DNA of 10,413 nt from Alphaproteobacteria bacterium (GTDB taxonomy: Bacteria; Pseudomonadota; Alphaproteobacteria; G02398745; G023898745): NCBI GenBank assembly GCA_027366195.1, contig DAHXKW010000091.1, positions 1-10,413 of the forward strand, in the 5' to 3' direction. The notes beneath the pieces are model-generated. The model saw only the letters and a list, made by a program, of their open reading frames with translations. It was not told the DNA's origin and made no database searches. Below are positions 1-6,049 of this stretch, one piece after another. How positions within the stretch are numbered: the first letter of the stretch is position 1; the number at the start of each line of letters is the position of its first letter. The position numbers and the translations under genes were made by a program.

Positions 1-1185
1 TTTATGGAAAACATTCGTGCTAAAGCTATCGGAGAACAAATCCATAGACAATCAAACGCCAGTGAAACTTTGGCCAAATTTATCTTTGATGAATTAATTG
101 CACAGTTACAAAGCGAAGATACTGAACTTGTATTACCTGGAAAAAAACCCGATGTTATTTTGATGGCGGGATTACAAGGATCTGGAAAAACCACCACAAC
201 AGCAAAATTGGCCGCTTTACTGAAAAAAGATAACAAAAAAGTTCTAATGGCCTCCACAGATATCTATAGACCTGCCGCTAAAGAGCAACTAGACCAATTA
301 GGCAAAACTAATGAAATAGATGTACTTTCTATCATTCCCGGGGAATCTGTTCTGCAGACCTGTAAACGCGCCCTTGAAGCTGGGAAAAAATATGATGTTG
401 TGATTATTGATACAGCGGGAAGGACACACATCGAAAATTCCATGATGGAAGAAATTAAAGCCGTCCAAAAAGCCACAAAGCCCGCTGAAACTCTTTTGGT
501 TGTTGATGCACTGACTGGTCAGGACGCTGTCAATATTGCCCAATCATTTAAGGATACGCTGAAATTAAGTGGAATAATTTTAACACGTGTTGATGGCGAT
601 GGTCGCGGTGGCGCCGCCTTGTCCATGAAAATAACAACTGAATGTCCCATAAAATTTATGGGCGTTGGTGAAAAAATAGATCAGTTTGAGAAATTCGATC
701 CAGAACGCATTGCCTATCGCATCTTGGATATGGGCGATTTTATGGGCCTTGTAGAACGTGCACAGGTTGTTTCCGACCAAGAAGCCGAAGATATGGAAAA
801 ACGGCTTGAAAAAGGATTGTTCGATCTTAATGACATGGCAATGTACTTAACAAGTATGAATAAAATGGGGGGATTGTCCGCATTGGTAAAAATGCTCCCT
901 GGCGTTGGTCGATTGGGTGATTTGTCATCACATGGTATTGAAGACAAACTGCTCAAACATCAGCTTGCCATTATCTCATCCATGACACCCAAAGAACGTC
1001 GTAACTATCACTTGCTTACAGGTGGACGAAAAAAACGCATTGCCGCAGGTGCAGGTGTTGATACCAGTGAAGTCAGTAAACTTATACGCCAATATGAACA
1101 GGTAAAATCAATGATGGAAAATATTGGACTTCTTGGCGGAAAAATGGATACTGGAATACTTGATAACTTAAAAAGCTTTTTCTAG
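1..1185 (+). CDS. ffh: Signal recognition particle protein Ffh (SRP54), 5' partial
   Basis: Ffh is the SRP GTPase that binds 4.5S RNA and signal sequences and delivers ribosomes to FtsY at the inner membrane. The frame is open to the window edge and the first residues (FMENIRAKAIGEQI) match the end of the N domain, so the ATG at 4 is internal and roughly 60 residues of N domain lie outside. The NG GTPase domain shows the P-loop GLQGSGKTT, the DIYRPAAKEQL motif, DTAGR, and TRVDGDGRGG (the usual TKLDGD site with Arg). The methionine-rich M domain follows (MNKMGGLSALVKMLPG, then SMTPKER). Its RNA-binding stretch reads GGRKKRIAAGAG where SRRKRIAxGSG is usual, a mild divergence. The normal C-terminus is present. 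The next gene is not rpsP, its common neighbour. Identification is secure. Confidence 0.97.
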   Translation, partial: FMENIRAKAIGEQIHRQSNASETLAKFIFDELIAQLQSEDTELVLPGKKPDVILMAGLQGSGKTTTTAKLAALLKKDNKKVLMASTDIYRPAAKEQLDQLGKTNEIDVLSIIPGESVLQTCKRALEAGKKYDVVIIDTAGRTHIENSMMEEIKAVQKATKPAETLLVVDALTGQDAVNIAQSFKDTLKLSGIILTRVDGDGRGGAALSMKITTECPIKFMGVGEKIDQFEKFDPERIAYRILDMGDFMGLVERAQVVSDQEAEDMEKRLEKGLFDLNDMAMYLTSMNKMGGLSALVKMLPGVGRLGDLSSHGIEDKLLKHQLAIISSMTPKERRNYHLLTGGRKKRIAAGAGVDTSEVSKLIRQYEQVKSMMENIGLLGGKMDTGILDNLKSFF

Positions 1186-1187
1186 CC

Positions 1188-1216
1188 TTGCTTTTCATTC
1201 GTGAAACTTTTATAAG
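1188..1216 (+). promoter_or_regulatory. Candidate sigma-70 promoter for the ApaG-like gene
   Basis: TTGCTT (1188-1193), a 17-base spacer and TATAAG (1211-1216) lie between the ffh stop and the ApaG-like gene. Transcription would start near 1222, giving a leader of about 23 bases before the GTG at 1245. Inferred from sequence only. Confidence 0.4.
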
Positions 1217-1244
1217 AAGATATACATACGGATAATAGATTCTT

Positions 1245-1628
1245 GTGATTCTTTTTTACACAAAATCTAATGGCATGTGTGCAAAAGTAGAACCAGTTGA
1301 TATCGAGCATGGTGATAGCTGGAACTTTTGGGCATACAGCATCAAAGTATGCAATAGCAATAATCACCCTGTGCGCCTTGTCCAAAGAGAATTTTTACAA
1401 TGTGACGATCAGGGAAGAGTTCTTGAAAGCAAAAGATTTGCGTGCGGCGGATCTCTTGGCCAGGATGAATGGCAAGAGTTTATGGAAGCCCCTATGTGCC
1501 AAGAAGAAACTGTCATATCTATTTTCACGCTTTACTGGGAAGATGAGGATGAAAAAATACAGAATCTAGATGTCGTGATCCCCCGCTTTGGATTTGAGGA
1601 TACAACAATTTCTTCAATTTTGCATTAA
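1245..1628 (+). CDS. apaG: ApaG-family (DUF525) protein, divergent
   Basis: This 127-residue protein resembles ApaG, a small immunoglobulin-fold protein whose biochemical role is poorly defined (in E. coli linked to cobalt resistance and diadenosine tetraphosphate levels). Matching features are the opening VEPVDIEHG, the strand WNFWAYSIKVCN aligning with the family's FAYxVxIxN, VRLVQREF followed by a D-x-x-GRVLE turn, and the ending VIPRFGF...SSILH, which parallels the family's IPxFRL...TLIH. The glycine-rich GxGVVGxQP motif is not recognisable; its place is taken by ACGGSLGQDE. In-frame stops (TAATAG) lie directly before GTG 1245, so GTG 1245 is the earliest start; ATG 1275 would still keep the domain. 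No strong ribosome binding site is visible. It has its own candidate promoter and sits alone between ffh and the MarR-type gene. Confidence 0.65.
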   Translation: MILFYTKSNGMCAKVEPVDIEHGDSWNFWAYSIKVCNSNNHPVRLVQREFLQCDDQGRVLESKRFACGGSLGQDEWQEFMEAPMCQEETVISIFTLYWEDEDEKIQNLDVVIPRFGFEDTTISSILH

Positions 1629-1647
1629 ATTTGAAGCATTTTTTCAA

Positions 1648-1676
1648 TTGTTTTTTTTATCACAACTTGTTATATT
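1648..1676 (+). promoter_or_regulatory. Candidate sigma-70 promoter of the MarR-type gene
   Basis: TTGTTT (1648-1653), a 17-base spacer, and TATATT (1671-1676). Predicted start of transcription is about 1682-1684, leaving a leader of about 38 bases that holds a clear ribosome binding site. It would drive the regulator gene and the overlapping rnc. Confidence 0.55.
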
Positions 1677-1685
1677 ATGTTCGTC

Positions 1686-1695
1686 TTTTCGAAAA
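1686..1695. promoter_or_regulatory. Possible operator: TTTTCGAAAA palindrome
   Basis: A perfect 10-bp palindrome, TTTTCGAAAA, sits just after the predicted start site of the MarR-type gene. A site here would suit repression by roadblock or by blocking the polymerase, and MarR-family regulators commonly repress their own genes. The palindrome is short and could be chance in AT-rich DNA. Confidence 0.3.
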
Positions 1696-1705
1696 CCATA
1701 TGTAT

Positions 1706-1711
1706 AAGGAG
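1706..1711 (+). promoter_or_regulatory. Ribosome binding site fixing the MarR-type start
   Basis: AAGGAG lies nine bases before ATG 1721. It decides the start: the frame is open back to 1631, but the additional 30 residues (rich in Phe, His, Tyr) would span the promoter and have no ribosome binding site. Confidence 0.75.
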
Positions 1712-1720
1712 TTTCATTTT

Positions 1721-2149
1721 ATGAGTCGATACGTAGAGTCCTTGGCCTTAGCTGATCGTGTTTACCGTTTGTTTATGGAAAGTGTCAAGTTTGAGCTAAA
1801 GCGTTTAAGCGCTAATGACATAAACAATGTACAAGCTATTATCTTGTACAATATTGGAGAAGAACGCATGACCATTGGCGAACTTGTTCAAAGAAAATAT
1901 TATTTAGGATCCAATATCACATATAACTTACATAAAATGGTGGATTCAGGATATATCAACATCGCACAAGCAGAGTATGACAAACGTGCATCTTACGTAT
2001 CTCTTACAGAAAAAGGTGCCGAACTTTATAAAAAATTAGACCTCGTGTTCCAAAAACACCTTGATGCCATTAAGAAAGATGAAATCGAAGACTTTAGTGG
2101 TATACTAAAGCAAATGGAACTCAGCATTGCAAAAAATATCTACCATTGA
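1721..2149 (+). CDS. MarR-family winged-helix regulator (LdtR type)
   Basis: A 142-residue transcription factor of the MarR family, resembling the alphaproteobacterial LdtR group, whose members have been linked to L,D-transpeptidase expression and cell-wall or osmotic stress. The conserved core reads NNVQAIILYNIGEERMTIGEL (about residues 35-55), then the recognition helix YYLGSNITYNLHKMVDSGYI (61-80) and the wing, with DKRASYVSLTEKG at 87-99. Flanking helices (5-30 and 103-140) would make the dimer interface. The start is set by an AAGGAG ribosome binding site. Its 3' end overlaps rnc by 23 bases on the same strand, so the two are probably cotranscribed and translationally coupled. The family is secure; the LdtR assignment rests on remembered similarity of the core, and the ligand and targets are unknown. 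Confidence 0.85.
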   Translation: MSRYVESLALADRVYRLFMESVKFELKRLSANDINNVQAIILYNIGEERMTIGELVQRKYYLGSNITYNLHKMVDSGYINIAQAEYDKRASYVSLTEKGAELYKKLDLVFQKHLDAIKKDEIEDFSGILKQMELSIAKNIYH

Positions 2150-2786
2150 AAAAATCCTTGGTTATTCTTTTCAGGATGAAAAATTATTAAAGCAAGCTCT
2201 AATCCATCCTTCAAAAATATCAAAAAATAAAGAATCTTTATTTGAAAGGCTTGAGTTTTTAGGAGACCGTGTTTTAGGCCTTCTTGTTGCCCACATGATC
2301 TATGAAAAATTTCCAGACAAAAATGAAGGCAAACTTTCTGAACTTCAAGCTTTTTTGACGAGTCGTAAAACTTGTACAGACGTATGTATTGAAGCTGAGC
2401 TTGATAAATTTATCGAGTTTCGCCAAGAAGATTTTAAATCATCGAGCAATCAGTCTATTTATGCCAATGCCATTGAATCCATCTTAGGCGCTATGTTTCT
2501 AGACGGAGGCCTTGATCCTTGTAAATATTTTATAACAAAATTTTGGGAACCATATCTGAACAACATACCTGAAACAAACCCCAAGGGAGCACTTCAAGAG
2601 CTTACTGCCAAAAAAGGATGGGATAATCCAACTTACATATTAAAGGAACAGTCTGGCCCTCCTCATAATCCTGTCTTTACAGTAGAAGCCATTGTGAAAG
2701 ATAAAAAAACCGAAGCAACCGGAACATCACGAAAAACAGCAGAACAAAAGGCAGCACAAATGCTTTGTGAAATTTTAACATCATAA
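2127..2786 (+). CDS. rnc: Ribonuclease III
   Basis: RNase III cleaves double-stranded RNA, maturing rRNA and controlling mRNA. The 219 residues match the usual length (E. coli 226). The nuclease domain (1-145) carries the signature ERLEFLGDRVLGLL (40-53; acidic E40, E43 and D47) and E67 in NEGKLSEL. The second acidic motif reads IYANAIESILGAMFLDGG: E117 is kept, but the position usually Asp (ILADxxEA) is Asn114. A double-stranded-RNA-binding domain follows (about 150-218, PKGALQELTAKKGW to RKTAEQKAAQMLCEIL). The only plausible start is TTG 2127: an in-frame TAA lies at 2106-2108 and no ATG or GTG occurs before the domain begins. A GGA about eight bases upstream may serve as ribosome binding site. 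It overlaps the preceding regulator gene by 23 bases. The usual neighbour era is absent. Confidence 0.95.
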   Translation: MQKISTIEKILGYSFQDEKLLKQALIHPSKISKNKESLFERLEFLGDRVLGLLVAHMIYEKFPDKNEGKLSELQAFLTSRKTCTDVCIEAELDKFIEFRQEDFKSSSNQSIYANAIESILGAMFLDGGLDPCKYFITKFWEPYLNNIPETNPKGALQELTAKKGWDNPTYILKEQSGPPHNPVFTVEAIVKDKKTEATGTSRKTAEQKAAQMLCEILTS

Positions 2787-2802
2787 AATTACATAACTTT
2801 CG

Positions 2803-2830
2803 GTGACAGAGTCGTTCTAGCCAGATAAAA
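2803..2830 (+). promoter_or_regulatory. Weak candidate promoter of the Kef-type gene
   Basis: GTGACA (2803-2808), a 16-base spacer, and TAAAAT (2825-2830). The predicted start near 2837 would leave only a very short leader, at the edge of the ribosome binding site, so readthrough from rnc is an equally good explanation. Confidence 0.25.
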
Positions 2831-2836
2831 TAGAAT

Positions 2837-2850
2837 AAGGCGGGGTGATC
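2837..2850 (+). promoter_or_regulatory. Extended Shine-Dalgarno of the Kef-type gene
   Basis: AAGGCGGGGTGATC closely follows AAGGAGGTGATC, the full complement of the 16S rRNA 3' end. With the core ending at 2845, GTG 2854 lies at ideal spacing (eight bases), ATG 2860 is further away, and GTG 2845 would overlap the core. Confidence 0.6.
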
Positions 2851-2853
2851 CAA

Positions 2854-4125
2854 GTGCATATGGTACTATCAGGACTGGCTCTTACCGCGTTATTCATTAT
2901 GGTCGCTGGAATTATTTTTGCGCGCCTTAAACAACCTCCTATCTTAGGTTATATTTTATGTGGGATACTATTGGGCCCTGCTGGACTTGGCCATCTTAAC
3001 AACCCAGATTCTTTAAGTTTTTTATCAGACTTAGGGATCGTTTTTCTTATGTTTGTTATTGGTTTTGAACTACGTCTCTCCTATTTTAAAAATATTTGGA
3101 AACTCGCCGTAGGTACGACATTAGCACAAATTCTTGTTGGTCTTTTAATAGCATTATTTCTGGGAAATTTATTTAAATGGTCTATTGAATATATTGTTTT
3201 ACTTGGATTTTGCGTTTCCTTATCTTCAACTTCAGCTGTTATTAAAGTTCTAGAAACCCTTGGTCAAACACAAAGTGATAATGGTCAAAGGGCTATTGCT
3301 ATTTTAATTGCGCAGGACTTAGCTATCGTTCCTATGCTAATTATTTCACAAAACTTACATACAGGACATTTTGACTTCCTCGTAATTTTAAAATTGCTAC
3401 TATCGTTTGGACTAATTATCGGCTTAATAACTTTACTTAGCGGTAAAGAAGCCATCTCCCTACCTTTTTCGCGCCTCGTATTCCGTGACAAAGAGTTGAT
3501 TACGCTTATGGCTTTTGCTTTGTGTATTGCCGCAGCTAGCATAACAAGTATGTTTGGCCTCTCAGAAGCTTTCGGTGCTTTTTTAGTGGGCTTGTTTTTA
3601 GGAAACACAGAGCAGCATAAAATTCTTTTGGACACAGTTCGCCCTATACAAACTATATTGGTTATGATCTTTTTCTTCTCGATGGGATTAAAAATTGATC
3701 CTAACTTTGTTTGGCAAAAAGCAAGCATGTTTGTCCTATTACTTCTTGCCGTAACAGTTGGAAAATCCTTGATCAACCTGATGATCTTGAAAGTATTAAG
3801 GCTCCCTTGGTCTGATGCATTTTTTACTGGAATATTGCTTGCTCAAATCGGTGAATTCAGCTTTCTACTATCCAAAATGGCAAAAGACATGCATATCATT
3901 ACAAATATTGAAGAAAGACAATTAATTTCACTAACCGTTATGTCCCTATCTTTCACACCTATATGGCTAAAAATTTCAAAAAGAATGAAACTAATAACAA
4001 ACGTCAATATTGTTGATATCAGAACTTTAATGTCTCTAGCGCTAGGAAACAGATTTGGACGATTTTTATATACTGTCTTTTACTATTCAGGCCCATTTTG
4101 GATTGAAAAATGGAAACAACGTTAG
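2854..4125 (+). CDS. Kef-type K+/H+ (CPA2) antiporter, membrane domain only
   Basis: An inner-membrane monovalent cation/proton antiporter of the CPA2 (KefB/KefC-like) family, about 423 residues with some twelve predicted membrane helices. Family marks are KQPPILGYILCGILLGP near the N-terminus, VFLMFVIGFELR, SLSSTSAVIKVLE, GQRAIAILIAQDLAIVPML with the conserved Gln-Asp pair, EAFGAFLVGLFLGNT, FFFSMGLKID and AQIGEFSFLL. It stops after a basic tail (IEKWKQR), so the cytosolic TrkA-N/RCK domain of KefB and KefC is missing, and control by glutathione adducts is not expected. The start at GTG 2854 is chosen from the extended Shine-Dalgarno; GTG 2845 or ATG 2860 are alternatives. It follows rnc by under 70 bases and may be in its operon. 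The ion carried cannot be told from sequence. Confidence 0.9.
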   Translation: MHMVLSGLALTALFIMVAGIIFARLKQPPILGYILCGILLGPAGLGHLNNPDSLSFLSDLGIVFLMFVIGFELRLSYFKNIWKLAVGTTLAQILVGLLIALFLGNLFKWSIEYIVLLGFCVSLSSTSAVIKVLETLGQTQSDNGQRAIAILIAQDLAIVPMLIISQNLHTGHFDFLVILKLLLSFGLIIGLITLLSGKEAISLPFSRLVFRDKELITLMAFALCIAAASITSMFGLSEAFGAFLVGLFLGNTEQHKILLDTVRPIQTILVMIFFFSMGLKIDPNFVWQKASMFVLLLLAVTVGKSLINLMILKVLRLPWSDAFFTGILLAQIGEFSFLLSKMAKDMHIITNIEERQLISLTVMSLSFTPIWLKISKRMKLITNVNIVDIRTLMSLALGNRFGRFLYTVFYYSGPFWIEKWKQR

Positions 4126-4176
4126 AACCCCCATTTCCGAAACTTTACACTTCAACGTAAAATCTAAAAACAGGCC

Positions 4177-4689
4177 CTAAGCACAAGCGCTAATATTACG
4201 CTCAATTGCTTGTTCAGCATAAACCTGATCCCAGCTGCTTGTTGGATGAAACTGAATAGTGGCCAATCCAAGTGGAGGAAAATGAATATTCTCATAATTA
4301 GGAACCGACAAACTGTTATAAAAGTCTGTCAAACCAGGATTATGCCCTATAATAAGCACATTGTTTTTTTCATTCGGCACTTCTCTGAGCAAATCCCAAA
4401 CAACCTGCGTATATTCATCTTTTTTGTCATATAAAAGATCCGTATAAACAATAGTCGGATCCTTAGAAAAATACGGCTGAAGTAAAACATATGTTTGCCT
4501 TGTACGCACAGCTGAAGAACAATAAACATGGTCAATTCGTGATAAAGAATTTTTAGTTGTAACAGGAAACTTTTGTGTATGAGTTTGACACCCAAAATCA
4601 ATGGGCCTATCAAAATCGTTAGAAATTAAATGTATTGGCGTATATGCATGCCGTATAAGATGGAGTGTACGCAAAGCCTTAAGTATCAT
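4177..4689 (-). CDS. SixA-like phosphohistidine phosphatase
   Basis: A histidine-phosphatase-superfamily protein of about 170 residues, similar to SixA, which removes phosphate from histidine on phosphotransfer proteins. The catalytic RHG-type motif is LHLIRHAYTP (R13, H14 is the phospho-accepting His; the Gly is Ala here). Then come YCSSAVRTRQT (about 56-66, the SxAxRTxQT motif of the SixA group) and VLIIGHNPGL, with the second catalytic His at about 116. No signal peptide is seen, so a cytosolic role fits. ATG 4689 is used; GTG 4695, two codons upstream, is possible, and AGGTGG (4697-4692) overlaps both choices awkwardly. It is convergent with the Kef-type gene. Two response regulators lie nearby, so action on a phosphorelay is an attractive but unproven idea. 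Confidence 0.85.
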   Translation of the reverse strand: MILKALRTLHLIRHAYTPIHLISNDFDRPIDFGCQTHTQKFPVTTKNSLSRIDHVYCSSAVRTRQTYVLLQPYFSKDPTIVYTDLLYDKKDEYTQVVWDLLREVPNEKNNVLIIGHNPGLTDFYNSLSVPNYENIHFPPLGLATIQFHPTSSWDQVYAEQAIERNISACA

Positions 4690-4805
4690 GCCCACCTAAT
4701 CTAGACTAGCAAACATAATTTTTAAATGTAAATAAAATTTAATAAATTTTTAATTAATTGCATTACATATTTAAATTAGAACATCCCAAAACTTTTGCCT
4801 CATCT
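4690..4805. other. AT-rich divergent intergenic region with a possible CtrA box
   Basis: Very AT-rich spacer between the SixA-like gene (- strand) and the possible small membrane protein (+ strand). It contains TTAA (4739-4742), seven bases, then TTAA (4750-4753), which fits the spacing of the CtrA consensus without the terminal C. Chance is quite likely at this base composition. No convincing -35/-10 pair or RNA gene was identified. Confidence 0.25.
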
Positions 4806-4964
4806 ATGCGTTCATACCAAATTAGCCGTTATCAATCATTTGCACCCACCCCTGTGAACCGTAATAGAATCAACAAACGCTGGCTTCCAGTTTCCTATAG
4901 TACCCTGTGGATGATTTCTATGGGAGGCTGGCTATGTTTTTGGATTTTGTCTAAAACATTCTGA
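4806..4964 (+). CDS. Possible small membrane protein, unrecognised
   Basis: A 52-residue frame, not recognised. It begins MRSYQISRYQSF, is basic in the middle (NRNRINKRWLP) and ends with one likely membrane helix (STLWMISMGGWLCFWIL). Positively charged residues before the helix suggest an N-in orientation. Its base composition is clearly less AT-rich than both flanks, which is typical of coding DNA here. Against it: no ribosome binding site before ATG 4806, and the frame could instead start at TTG 4758, adding 16 residues (KLEHPKTFASS). It may be a real small protein or the remnant of a larger gene. Confidence 0.4.
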   Translation: MRSYQISRYQSFAPTPVNRNRINKRWLPVSYSTLWMISMGGWLCFWILSKTF

Positions 4965-5122
4965 TGGGTTGAAAAAAACATTGAAATTTAACTTTTTAAA
5001 TATCTAAAAATCATTTAAAAATGTATCAATAAACGCACACAAGTAGCTTTGTGCAAAACAAACAAATATCTCGAGACTGCCAAAGGATTTTAGTCAATAG
5101 TTTTGAAAAGCGCATTGGTTTT
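4965..5122. other. Upstream region of the small-protein/XRE-receiver operon
   Basis: AT-rich leader with a weak promoter candidate, TTGAAA (4981-4986), 18 bases, TAAAAA (5005-5010). The frame of the following small gene stays open back to a GTG at 5051, so part of this stretch (5051-5122) could be coding. Nothing else is recognised. Confidence 0.25.
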
Positions 5123-5299
5123 ATGGATATCAAGGCATCCACCCGAGAGATAAAAACTTTATTAAAAGAAATGCAGCATATAGTTCAAACTTATCCATTA
5201 GATGATGATATTTTAGATGAAATGTCAAATATAGTTGACAGGATTCTAGCTGCTATTAGTATTAATAACATGTATAATAAGTCGAAGACACTACATTAA
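5123..5299 (+). CDS. Small helical protein upstream of the XRE-receiver gene
   Basis: Not recognised. From ATG 5123 it gives 58 residues, largely predicted helical, with a regular hydrophobic pattern (IKTLLKEMQHIVQTYPL, then ILDEMSNIVDRILAAI), so a helical hairpin or coiled coil is possible. GTG 5051 would add 24 residues (beginning MQNKQISRDC), with no ribosome binding site for either. The stop lies nine bases before the start of the XRE-receiver gene on the same strand, so the two are probably one transcription unit and the product could be a partner of that regulator. The function is unknown, and the existence of the gene rests on the operon position and amphipathic pattern. Confidence 0.45.
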   Translation: MDIKASTREIKTLLKEMQHIVQTYPLDDDILDEMSNIVDRILAAISINNMYNKSKTLH

Positions 5300-5308
5300 G
5301 CGCAAGTC

Positions 5309-6040
5309 ATGACTAACAGAGAAGAACTATCTGCCAATCTAGACGCCTATATTGGTATGCGTTTAAGACAGCAACGGTTAAAATTAGATCTAACTTTAGC
5401 ACAGGTGGCCGACTGGCTAGACGTCTCACTTCAGCAAGTGCAAAAATATGAACTGGGCCAAAGCCGCATATCAACCGCTGCTTTATACAAACTATCTCAG
5501 TTGTTATGCGTAACCCCTGGTTTTTTTTATCAGGATTTTGAAAAATATCATGCTGATTGCGCACCTAATCCAGAAGGGCGTCTAACAAAATCAGCATTTT
5601 CTTGTTTTCATGTATGCGTTGTAGAAGATGACCCTGCTGATGAAATGATGATGCGCGAAATTTTTGAAACGGCCCCCGTCAAAACAAAAATCATGCGTTT
5701 CCATGATGGCGAAGTTGTTTTAGATTTCTTACGCAATTTAGGGGCACAAAATGTGTTTCACCGTCCCGATATTATTTTATTAGATCTTAATATCCCTAAA
5801 CGTGATGGGCACAGTGTTCTAAAAGAAATCAAACGAGATCCACAAGTAAAAGACATCCCGGTAATTATTTTAACAAACAGTGTAAATGCTGCCGATCTGG
5901 TCAAAGGATATCAAAACTTTGCAAGTGGTTATTTATGTAAGTCATTTGATTATGAAACTTTTGAACGAAAATTGCATAATTTATTACTTTATTGGAGTGA
6001 AACTGTTATGTTATCAAGACATTGTGTGTCAGCTACCTAA
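5309..6040 (+). CDS. Fusion of XRE DNA-binding domain and Rcp1-like receiver domain
   Basis: A 243-residue regulator with the DNA-binding domain first. Residues 13-77 form an XRE/Cro-type helix-turn-helix (IGMRLRQQRLKLDLTLAQVA, then VSLQQVQKYELGQSRIS with the recognition helix, then LYKLSQLLCVTPGFFY), of the type common in alphaproteobacteria. Residues 101-229 form a CheY-like receiver close to the Rcp1 group: acidic pocket VVEDDPAD (E106, D107), phospho-acceptor D159 in IILLDLNIPKRDG, T189 in VIILTNS, and K211. The usual Lys-Pro is Lys-Ser here. All residues needed for phosphorylation are present. Response regulators normally have the receiver first, so the order is unusual. No sensor kinase lies in the window. 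It is downstream of a small helical protein and convergent with ctrA, nine bases apart. Confidence 0.9.
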   Translation: MTNREELSANLDAYIGMRLRQQRLKLDLTLAQVADWLDVSLQQVQKYELGQSRISTAALYKLSQLLCVTPGFFYQDFEKYHADCAPNPEGRLTKSAFSCFHVCVVEDDPADEMMMREIFETAPVKTKIMRFHDGEVVLDFLRNLGAQNVFHRPDIILLDLNIPKRDGHSVLKEIKRDPQVKDIPVIILTNSVNAADLVKGYQNFASGYLCKSFDYETFERKLHNLLLYWSETVMLSRHCVSAT

Positions 6041-6049
6041 ATATACTTC

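Noticed and set aside
1170..1181. Palindrome AAAAAGCTTTTT at the end of ffh, as a terminator
   Set aside because: It has no loop, lies inside the coding sequence and is not followed by a U run.
1297..1569. A second + strand frame within the ApaG-like gene
   Set aside because: It overlaps the frame with family similarity and has no ribosome binding site or recognisable features.
1631..1720. N-terminal extension of the MarR-type protein
   Set aside because: The region holds the promoter and a strong ribosome binding site for ATG 1721, and the extra residues do not belong to the family.
3285..3776. A 163-codon open frame on the - strand inside the Kef-type gene
   Set aside because: It is antisense to clear membrane-protein coding sequence, has no recognisable domain, and is explained by codon bias of the sense gene.
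4347..4613. An 88-codon - strand frame inside the SixA-like gene
   Set aside because: It lies in another frame of a gene with clear catalytic motifs.
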